Source: Clostridiales bacterium (lineage in GTDB: Bacteria; Bacillota; Clostridia; WRLR01). Taken from it: a stretch of 7,543 nt of DNA. Shown here in pieces: positions 1 through 4,663 of the stretch. The notes under the pieces are model-generated. The model saw only the letters and a program-made list of their open reading frames with translations, was not told where the DNA came from and made no database searches. Within the stretch, counting starts at the first letter, position 1; every line of letters starts with the position of its first letter. A program made the translations under genes and the position numbers. The stretch is from NCBI GenBank assembly GCA_031263625.1, contig JAISFK010000011.1, positions 1-7,543 on the forward strand, in the 5' to 3' direction.

Positions 1-166
1 CGGGCAGCGCGAAATGTTCATGCAGAGCGGCTTCAGCGATTTTCTCGCAAAGCCCATCGAACTCCACAAGCTGAACGCCGCGCTGCATAGATGGCTGCCC
101 GCCGAAAAGAAAGTCGCGCACGATCGGAACGCCGGCGCCAGCCGGCAGCAACAGCGACAGCAATAG
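1..166 (+). CDS. Response-regulator receiver domain, C-terminal fragment (probably the end of a hybrid sensor histidine kinase)
   Basis: The reading frame is open from base 2 and ends at TAG 164-166, giving 54 visible residues; the gene starts outside the window. The visible part contains G-F-S-D-F-L-A-K-P-I-E (visible residues 10-20), followed by a helix ending in H-R-W-L-P. This is the beta5-alpha5 end of a CheY-like receiver: the K-P pair is the conserved lysine and proline that sit next to the phospho-acceptor aspartate. The phospho-acceptor itself lies upstream of the window. Only a short polar Gln/Arg-rich tail follows, with no DNA-binding domain. By family knowledge this pattern (receiver as the last domain, tail L-N-A-A-L-H-R-W-L-P) is commonest at the C-terminus of hybrid histidine kinases, but a stand-alone receiver is possible. 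It is convergent with the beta-lactamase-like gene, so it is not in the pilus operon. Confidence 0.8.
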   Translation, partial: GQREMFMQSGFSDFLAKPIELHKLNAALHRWLPAEKKVAHDRNAGASRQQQRQQ

Positions 167-181
167 CGATATTGTACGACT

Positions 182-242
182 ATACTCGTGTTCGATTGGA
201 AATTCCGACCGCAATTTGCGGTCGGACAGAGGAAACGAGTAT
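182..242. terminator. Nested inverted repeat between convergent genes, possible bidirectional terminator
   Basis: The inner arms TCCGACCGCAA (204-214) and TTGCGGTCGGA (216-226) are a perfect 11-base inverted repeat around one central T, which would form a strong hairpin with a short A/T loop. An outer perfect 8-base pair, ATACTCGT (182-189) with ACGAGTAT (235-242), encloses it. It lies 15 bases after the stop of the plus-strand gene and well beyond the stop of the minus-strand one. No clear T-run follows on either strand, so a classical intrinsic terminator is not proven. An operator or an RNA-processing hairpin is the alternative. Confidence 0.5.
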
Positions 243-310
243 TACTGACTCGCGTTTATGGTAAATTCAAATGCCCGTCAGTATAGATTCCTCGCAAACC
301 CTTAGAGCGG

Positions 311-422
311 GCGGGTGGCGCAAATTGGCGCCATGGCGCCACCGCACACCCGCTACGCCATAGCGCCACCGCGCACCCGCCGCGCCGATGCGCCGGCCCG
401 CCCAAGCGTTGCGCCGATGCGC
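311..422. repeat. GC-rich direct and inverted repeats downstream of the beta-lactamase-like gene
   Basis: The segment contains a perfect 16-base palindrome TGGCGCCATGGCGCCA (326-341) and a stem pairing GGTGGCGC (314-321) with GCGCCACC (336-343). An 18-base element starting GCGCCACCGC occurs at 336-353 and again at 363-380 with one mismatch, in register every 27 bases. A 12-base direct repeat GCGCCGATGCGC occurs at 382-393 and 411-422. No gene is supported here: the stretch from 167 to 428 lies between two convergent stops. It could act as a transcription barrier, but it looks mainly like slippage-derived repeat DNA. Confidence 0.7.
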
Positions 423-428
423 GGCGGT

Positions 429-1325
429 CTACAGTAGCGGCAGGATGTCGCTGAACACGGCGCGGACTATGTCGTTGGCCCCCGTTTCGTTGTGCGACGT
501 CAGCGTGACGACCGCGCCCTTGTCCGGCAGCACGATGGAGAACTGGCCGTACATGCCGTCGGCCCTGTACACGCCCGGAAGCGTGCAACGCCAGACCTGG
601 TAGCCGTAGCCGGCTGCCGACTCTGCGTCCGTGTTGGTCGGGGCGCTGTCCACCGTGTCGGAATGAAGCCGCTCGACGTATTCGGCCGAAACGATCCGCT
701 TGCCCTCGAACTCGCCGCCGTCCAGCAAGAGCCGCCCTATCTTCGCGAGCCCGGACGTTTTGAGAAACAGGCCCGTCGCGGCGACCGTGTGCCCGGCCGG
801 GCACTCCTGCCACTGCGGGTTGAATATGTCCAGCGGCCCAAACAATTTGCCAATCAGGTAGTCGCGCAGCTTTTGGCCGGACACCTTTTCGACGACGCGC
901 CCGAGCATGTACGTGCAGTAGTTGGAATAGAAGAAGCGCTCGCCCGGCTTCCAGTCGAGCTTGGCCTTGAAAAACGCCCCCGCCACGTCCGCTTCCCGCT
1001 CGTCGCACCATGCGACGCCCTTCCCCGATGCCATGTGCAGCAGATCGCGCAGCGCGATGTCCTCGCTGCCCTTCGCCGCGACGCCCTCGTATTCCGGGAA
1101 GTAGGCGAGCACCTTGTCCTCCAGCTTCAGCCCGCCCTCGTCCCGGCAGATTCCGACGCCAACGGACGTGAACGTCTTGCTGGCCGAGTAGAGGTTCACA
1201 AAATCGTCGCTGCGGAAGCGGTGCTCCACGCAGCCCTCGCCCTTTTTGTAGACGTGGACGCCGTACACGCGCAGATTGCGCTCGGCCGCCGTCAGCCGAA
1301 AAGAGTTCAGCAGAGATATGTCCAT
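429..1325 (-). CDS. Serine hydrolase of the beta-lactamase / penicillin-binding-protein-like family (PF00144 type)
   Basis: A 298-residue protein that starts at ATG 1325, supported by AAGGA at 1333-1337 with 7-base spacing, and stops at TAG 431-429. The active-site tetrad S-x-x-K is visible as S47-A-S-K50 after N-L-Y. The second motif Y-x-N is Y133-S-N135. A third region D-G-M-Y-G-Q (256-261), followed by two hydrophobic strands, sits where the K/H-T-G motif usually lies. These are the signatures of class C beta-lactamases, DD-peptidases and related esterases; the substrate cannot be read from sequence. No signal peptide or membrane segment is visible, so it is probably cytoplasmic and not a classical secreted resistance enzyme. 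It follows the last prepilin gene by 100 bases in the same direction, but a role in pili is not indicated. Family confidence is high, specific function unknown. Confidence 0.9.
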   Translation of the reverse strand: MDISLLNSFRLTAAERNLRVYGVHVYKKGEGCVEHRFRSDDFVNLYSASKTFTSVGVGICRDEGGLKLEDKVLAYFPEYEGVAAKGSEDIALRDLLHMASGKGVAWCDEREADVAGAFFKAKLDWKPGERFFYSNYCTYMLGRVVEKVSGQKLRDYLIGKLFGPLDIFNPQWQECPAGHTVAATGLFLKTSGLAKIGRLLLDGGEFEGKRIVSAEYVERLHSDTVDSAPTNTDAESAAGYGYQVWRCTLPGVYRADGMYGQFSIVLPDKGAVVTLTSHNETGANDIVRAVFSDILPLL

Positions 1326-1340
1326 AGCCGGTTCCTTTCA

Positions 1341-1400
1341 ATTCGTTATGCGTTTCGTCACGCGTTTCGCTATGTGTTTCGTTATGCGTTTTGCTATATG
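1341..1400. repeat. 12-bp tandem repeat, five units, just upstream of the beta-lactamase-like gene
   Basis: Five consecutive 12-base units of consensus TTTCGYTATGYG read on the plus strand: 1341-1352, 1353-1364, 1365-1376, 1377-1388 and 1389-1400. They differ at a few positions each. The array fills most of the 100-base gap between the last prepilin stop (1426) and the downstream start (1325), and ends 3 bases before the ribosome-binding site. It is richer in A/T than its surroundings. The role is unknown; a copy-number change would alter promoter or leader spacing for the downstream gene. Confidence 0.85.
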
Positions 1401-1425
1401 TTGGACAACTGCGTTGAGCGCTGCG

Positions 1426-2028
1426 TTACGCCCTCAGCGCTATGAGCGTTTCATATTCACCGTCCACGAGGATTCTTATGGTCCTGCGCGAATCGTCGGC
1501 GTAGGACACGTCAAAATCCGATATGTCGGCTATGAGGGACGCCCCCGCGTCGCTGTCCACGCCGGGCGCGTTCGCCCGCTTTTCCAGCAGCTGCCCGCCC
1601 TCCCCGTCCGCGTTTTCCCGAAAATAGATAAAGTAGCAGTCGTCCGTGAGGTCGCCCGGCGTCTCGTCTATTTTCAGCACGCCCCGCGCGTTGGCCGGCG
1701 AGCCGGAGTCCACAATGCTGGCGACGCCCGCGCCGCCGTTCTGGCGCAGCTTGACGCTCACGTATGAAATGGCTATCCTGGCCTCGCTCTGCCTGTCGCG
1801 CTCCGCGAATATCCGCGCGAAAATGTCGCTGCCCGTCCCGATCACGGTGAGCAGCGAGCCGCCCAGCAGGGCGATCAGCGTCAGCGCGATCAGCAGCTCG
1901 ATCACGGAAAAGCCGGCCTGCCCGCGCCCCTGCTGCGGCCAAGCCTTGCCTGCCGCAAGCCTCGCCCATAGGCGCATGAAATATCCCGCCCCGCGTTTTT
2001 TCGACTCAAAATCATTCCTGCACATCAT
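1426..2028 (-). CDS. Prepilin-type protein, minor pilin/pseudopilin-like (third prepilin of the locus)
   Basis: A 200-residue protein from ATG 2028, chosen because GGAG (2036-2039) sits 7 bases upstream; ATG 1977 is an in-frame alternative with a weak site. A type III (prepilin) signal is clear: Q-A-G39 / F40-S-V-I-E44, with glutamate at +5 of the mature protein, then about 20 hydrophobic residues. Cleavage by a prepilin peptidase after G39 and N-methylation of F40 are expected from the family. The leader is 39 residues (22 from ATG 1977). The C-terminal domain carries I-S-Y-V-S-V-K-L-R-Q-N and two Y-F-I-Y-F-type strands and resembles the small pilin-like proteins next to pil genes in Clostridia (possibly the DUF4860 group, from memory). 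The start overlaps the end of the preceding prepilin gene by 17 bases, implying translational coupling. Probably a minor pilin. Confidence 0.85.
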   Translation of the reverse strand: MMCRNDFESKKRGAGYFMRLWARLAAGKAWPQQGRGQAGFSVIELLIALTLIALLGGSLLTVIGTGSDIFARIFAERDRQSEARIAISYVSVKLRQNGGAGVASIVDSGSPANARGVLKIDETPGDLTDDCYFIYFRENADGEGGQLLEKRANAPGVDSDAGASLIADISDFDVSYADDSRRTIRILVDGEYETLIALRA

Positions 2029-2614
2029 CAATCCACTCCACCGCCAGGCGCGGCTCGCCGTCCACAATCGCATAGCTGTAGCTGTAGGCGTCCGGCTTAA
2101 TGATTACGCCGTAATTGTCCCTCAGATAGTCCAGCCCCGTTTCGCCCGCGACAGGGGGATATCTGCCCTCAAGCGCGTAGCACTGCCGGATCGCCTTGCC
2201 GATGGCGTCCGCGTTTGCCTGCCGCTCGCGCTCAAGCGTCTCCTGGCGGTATCCCATGAGCGGCGGTATGAACAGGCTCATGAGCAGCGCCATGATGGCC
2301 AGCACGACGATCAGCTCGATCAGCGTGAAGCCGCCCTCCCGCGACGGCGGCCCGCCGCTCCCGGCGCTATCGGCGCTCTCGCGCCCGCCATTCGCGCCGC
2401 GCCCAGTGCCTCCGGCGCTTCTGTGCCTGCCATTCCCCGCGCTTCCGGCGCTCCCTCCGGTTGCGGCGCCGCTTGCGCCCGCGTTGCACAGGCATCCGTC
2501 AGCATGGCGCCCGTATGCGACGCCCGCGCCGGCGCTCCCGCTGCCCATTTCGCCCCCGGCGCTCCCGCCGGCCGCGCTATTCGTCTGAAACAACATCTTG
2601 CGCAACGTCGTCAT
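2012..2614 (-). CDS. Type IV prepilin with an unusually long Gly/Ala/Ser-rich leader (second prepilin)
   Basis: A 200-residue protein from ATG 2614, with GGGGAG (2619-2624) 4 bases upstream; TTG 2629 and ATG 2596 are alternatives in frame. The prepilin motif R-E-G-G95 / F96-T-L-I-E100 is followed by a hydrophobic segment to about residue 118 that ends in I-P-P-L-M-G-Y. The mature protein would be 105 residues, with Q-A-N-A-D-A-I-G-K-A-I-R-Q-C-Y-A-L-E-G-R-Y-P-P typical of small pilins and G-type pseudopilins. The leader is about 95 residues, mostly Gly, Ala and Ser, with a C-L-C cluster. Type IV leaders are normally about 6-30 residues. No ATG, GTG or TTG lies in frame close to the cleavage site, so the long leader cannot simply be trimmed by choosing a later start. 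The gene overlaps the previous one by 38 bases and the next by 17. The pilin fold is certain, the N-terminus is not. Confidence 0.85.
   Translation of the reverse strand: MTTLRKMLFQTNSAAGGSAGGEMGSGSAGAGVAYGRHADGCLCNAGASGAATGGSAGSAGNGRHRSAGGTGRGANGGRESADSAGSGGPPSREGGFTLIELIVVLAIMALLMSLFIPPLMGYRQETLERERQANADAIGKAIRQCYALEGRYPPVAGETGLDYLRDNYGVIIKPDAYSYSYAIVDGEPRLAVEWIDDVQE
2361..2563. repeat. Low-complexity region with recurring CCGGCGCT inside the second prepilin leader
   Basis: The plus-strand octamer CCGGCGCT occurs exactly at 2361-2368, 2412-2419, 2445-2452, 2529-2536 and 2556-2563, with near copies between. On the coding strand it reads AGCGCCGG and contributes to the Gly/Ala/Ser-rich leader. 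The spacing is irregular, so this is degenerate repeat DNA and not a clean tandem array. Confidence 0.7.
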
Positions 2615-3173
2615 GATACTCCCCGTCAAGCGAATTGTAACTCACCGAGTAGACGGCGCCGCCGGCCTCCCGGCTGTACACGAAGCTGCCGTCGCCGTCA
2701 ATGGAGGCGAGCCAGCCCTCCAGCTCGCCGCCCACCCTCGCCCTGATCTTGTCCTCCAGCCCGCTGTCGCCCGCGTCAAACTGGCCCTCGACCTTCATGA
2801 GCTCTATAGCCGCGCCGACGAGCATGGCCTCCTGCCTGGCCTGCGACTGCCGCGCGTCCGACACGAACGCCATAAAGCGCGGGAACAGCACGAGCAGCAG
2901 GACGCCGACGATAGCCACGACCACTATGAACTCGATCAGCGTGAACCCGCTCGCCCCCGCGCCCCCGCCAGCCCAGCCGCGCCAGCTCCGGCGCCGTGCG
3001 CCGGCCGCCTCGGCTACGCCGCCTGCGCCGATTTCGCCTCCGCTCCCGCAAAGCCTGTCGCACCCGCCGCGCCCATCGCGCCCGACATGCGCGTCGGCCG
3101 GGCCGCCCGCGCCAGCCCGGCTCGGCCCGCCGCCGTCGCCGTCGCCCGCGCCTAGCCTGTTAAGCCGAAACAT
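2577..3173 (-). CDS. Type IV prepilin with a long Gly-rich leader (first prepilin)
   Basis: A 198-residue protein from ATG 3173, preceded by a G-run 9 bases upstream; ATG 3206 and GTG 3236 are longer in-frame options that run into the repeat array. The prepilin motif is A-S-G76 / F77-T-L-I-E81, then a long hydrophobic helix (about 82-98) ending L-F-P-R-F. The mature part of 122 residues has S-Q-A-R-Q-E-A-M-L-V-G-A-A-I-E-L, the usual start of the pilin alpha-helix, followed by a beta-rich domain with V-Y-S-V-S-Y. The leader opens with M-F-R-L-N-R-L, which looks like a normal short basic prepilin leader, then runs through about 65 Gly/Ala/Arg-rich residues before the cleavage site. No start codon lies in frame between 3173 and the cleavage site. 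It is the first gene after pilC and could be the major pilin or a minor one. Confidence 0.85.
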   Translation of the reverse strand: MFRLNRLGAGDGDGGGPSRAGAGGPADAHVGRDGRGGCDRLCGSGGEIGAGGVAEAAGARRRSWRGWAGGGAGASGFTLIEFIVVVAIVGVLLLVLFPRFMAFVSDARQSQARQEAMLVGAAIELMKVEGQFDAGDSGLEDKIRARVGGELEGWLASIDGDGSFVYSREAGGAVYSVSYNSLDGEYHDDVAQDVVSDE

Positions 3174-3190
3174 CCGGCATATCCCCCCAT

Positions 3191-3347
3191 TCTCGCCGCC
3201 CAACATCTTGCATCTCACATCTTCTCGCCGCCCCACACTTTACATCCTCTCGCCGCCTCGCACCTTGCATCTTCTCGCCGCCCTACACTTTACATCCTCT
3301 CGCCGCCTCGCATCTTGCATCTTCTCGCCGCCCCACATCTTACATCG
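3191..3347. repeat. 25-bp tandem array with 50-bp higher-order unit, between pilC and the first prepilin
   Basis: The core TCTCGCCGCC (plus strand) begins at 3191, 3223, 3248, 3273, 3298 and 3323, so the spacing is 32 and then exactly 25 four times. Alternate units match better than neighbours: 3222-3271 and 3272-3321 are 50-base copies with only two mismatches. On the transcribed strand each unit reads roughly GGCGGCGAGARGATGYAA, giving a purine-rich leader with repeated AGAGGATG-like words and repeated TAA or short reading frames. The array fills nearly all of the 182-base gap (3174-3355). The role is unknown; it could be a transcript-processing or stability element or simply slippage-expanded DNA. 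Confidence 0.92.
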
Positions 3348-3371
3348 ACGCCATGTTACATCGACGTCATG
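3340..3371. repeat. 16-bp tandem duplication spanning the pilC stop codon
   Basis: The sequences TTACATCGACGCCATG (3340-3355) and TTACATCGACGTCATG (3356-3371) are adjacent and differ at one base. The second copy encodes the last codons of pilC and its TAA; the first is an untranslated copy placed just after it. It adjoins the 25-bp array, which shares the ATGTAA-containing words. Confidence 0.85.
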
Positions 3372-4555
3372 ATGTTGATCATGGGCAGCATGATCGAAAC
3401 GATGATTACGCCCACCACCGCGCCCAGCACGATGATCAGTAGCGGCTCTATCATGACGGTCAGCCGGTCGATGGACTCCTCGACCTCCAGGTCAAAAAAG
3501 CCCGCCGTCCTGCTCAGCATCTCGTCCAGCTCGCCGGAGCTCTCGCCGATCGCGATCATGTGTATGAGCAGATCCGGGAAAAACCCCAGCTCCCCGACCG
3601 GGCCCGCTATTCCCTTGCCCTCCTTGATCGCGGCCGCGCACGCCTCAAACCGCTTCTCCACGACGCGGTTGCCGATCATGTTCTTTATGATGTCCACCGC
3701 GCTGATGATGGGTATGCCGCTCTTCAGCAGTATGCCGAGGCTCCTCGCGAACCTCGCCGTCACAATCTTGCGCGTGACGGACTTGAAGCCGGGCGCGGAG
3801 AGCTTGAGCCAGTCTATCCAGTACTTGCCGAGCTCGCTCCTGCCAAAATACTGCCAGAGCACGGCGGCCGCCGCGATCAGGAACAGGATGAGCGGGAAAT
3901 AGCCGACAAAGAAATTGCTGACCGACATGAGCGCCGCGGTGATTCCGGGCAGCTGGCCGCCCATCTGGTCAACGAGTATGCTCCGGAACATCGGCAGCAC
4001 CTGCACCATGAGCAGCACGATGACCGCGACCGTCAGGATGGCCAGGATGACCGGATACGTCATCGCCGACTTCACCTTCTGCGATATCTTGTTGTCGCGC
4101 TCGTAGTAGTCGGCGAGCCGCGACATAACGGAGTCCAGCGTGCCGCTGGCCTCGCCCACCTTGATCATGTTGATGAAAAATTCCTCGAACACGTCCTCCT
4201 GCATGCCCAGCGCCTGCGACAGCACGCTGCCGCGCTGCAGCTGCTCGTGCGCGTCGCCCAGCACGCCGCCGAGGTATCGGTTCTCCGTCTGCCCCTTGAG
4301 TATGGACATCGCCTCGACGATTGTCACGCCCGCGTTCAGCAGCACGGAAAACTGCCTGCAAAAGACCGCTATGTCGCGCGGTCGCGCCTTTTTGAACAGG
4401 CTCAGCTTCAGCCTCGCGCCCCGCTCGCGGCAGTCCACCAGATAGTAGCCCTTCTCGCGCAGCAAGTCCTCGAGCCTGTCCCGCGACTCGGCCGCGAGCT
4501 CGCCTGAGATCAGGCTCCCGTCCATGTTCCTGGCCTTGTACTCGTATACCGCCAA
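3356..4555 (-). CDS. pilC: Type IV pilus inner-membrane platform protein PilC (GspF family)
   Basis: A 399-residue protein, the usual size of the family. The start is TTG 4555, fixed by a strong GGAGG site 9 bases upstream and by the family's typical opening M-A-V-Y-E-Y-K-A-R. Two T2SSF (GspF) repeats are visible. The first covers about residues 62-185, with F-C-R-Q-F-S-V-L-L-N-A-G-V and I-K-V-G-E-A-S-G-T-L-D. The second covers about 264-390, with F-A-R-S-L-G-I-L-L-K-S-G-I-P and I-A-I-G-E-S-S-G-E-L-D. Three membrane segments lie near 169-190, 217-236 and 368-391. PilC sits in the cytoplasmic membrane under the pilus and is turned by PilB (assembly) or PilT (disassembly), whose genes precede it. 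The gap to pilT is 107 bases. The stop lies in a duplicated 16-bp element. Confidence 0.97.
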   Translation of the reverse strand: MAVYEYKARNMDGSLISGELAAESRDRLEDLLREKGYYLVDCRERGARLKLSLFKKARPRDIAVFCRQFSVLLNAGVTIVEAMSILKGQTENRYLGGVLGDAHEQLQRGSVLSQALGMQEDVFEEFFINMIKVGEASGTLDSVMSRLADYYERDNKISQKVKSAMTYPVILAILTVAVIVLLMVQVLPMFRSILVDQMGGQLPGITAALMSVSNFFVGYFPLILFLIAAAAVLWQYFGRSELGKYWIDWLKLSAPGFKSVTRKIVTARFARSLGILLKSGIPIISAVDIIKNMIGNRVVEKRFEACAAAIKEGKGIAGPVGELGFFPDLLIHMIAIGESSGELDEMLSRTAGFFDLEVEESIDRLTVMIEPLLIIVLGAVVGVIIVSIMLPMINIMTSM

Positions 4556-4562
4556 CTGCCGG

Positions 4563-4569
4563 CACCTCC
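4563..4569 (-). promoter_or_regulatory. Strong ribosome-binding site for pilC (decides a TTG start)
   Basis: GGAGGTG on the minus strand, with 9 bases between GGAGG and TTG 4555. No other in-frame start lies nearby upstream, so this site sets the pilC start despite the non-ATG codon. Confidence 0.85.
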
Positions 4570-4623
4570 AATTCGCAAGGCGCTCGCCGCGCCCGCGCTA
4601 TTTTATCGCATATAGCCCATCAG

Positions 4624-4643
4624 CGCGCCAGCCGCCCGGCGCG
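4624..4643 (-). other. Inverted repeat in the pilT-pilC gap
   Basis: CGCGCC (4624-4629) and GGCGCG (4638-4643) form a 6-bp all-G/C stem with an 8-base loop, 20 bases after the pilT stop. No T-run follows in the direction of transcription, so it is more likely an RNA-processing or attenuating hairpin, or chance in GC-rich DNA, than a full terminator. pilC must either be read through it or have its own promoter. Confidence 0.35.
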
Positions 4644-4663
4644 TTGCGCGTTGCGCGTTGCGC
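4639..4663. repeat. 7-bp tandem repeat at the end of pilT
   Basis: GCGCGTT occurs three times in tandem (4639-4645, 4646-4652, 4653-4659), followed by a partial GCGC to 4663. It abuts the pilT stop codon (4665-4663) and lies in the non-coding gap before pilC, so a change in copy number would not affect either reading frame. Confidence 0.85.

Noticed and set aside
256..1341. A 361-codon minus-strand frame overlapping the beta-lactamase-like gene
   Set aside because: Arg/Gly-rich translation with no motif. The other frame carries S-A-S-K and Y-S-N and a good ribosome site.
1381..1408. Promoter-like TTGTCC (1408-1403), 16 bases, CATAAC (1386-1381) upstream of the beta-lactamase-like gene
   Set aside because: Only 4 of 6 matches in each box, and the -10 word recurs in the 12-bp repeats. 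Too weak to call.
1418..1440. GCGCTG/CAGCGC inverted repeat across the third prepilin stop
   Set aside because: A 6-bp stem with a long loop and no T-run; likely chance in GC-rich sequence.
1276..1767. Plus-strand frame containing F-V-M-R-type four-residue repeats
   Set aside because: The peptide repeat is just the translation of the 12-bp DNA array, and the rest is antisense to the third prepilin.
2320..2505. Alternative minus-strand frame through the second prepilin leader (61 codons) ending at the cleavage motif
   Set aside because: Low-complexity translation, no ribosome site seen, and it ends in a stop just inside the F-T-L-I-E region. It would matter only if frameshifting into the pilin frame were shown.
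3191..3347. Possible CRISPR array
   Set aside because: The 25-base periodicity has no unique spacers between repeats; the units are contiguous, and no cas genes are present.
4556..4662. A promoter for pilC around the minus-strand GATAAAAT sequence in the pilT-pilC gap
   Set aside because: No acceptable -35 element at the proper distance; the A/T-rich word alone is not enough.
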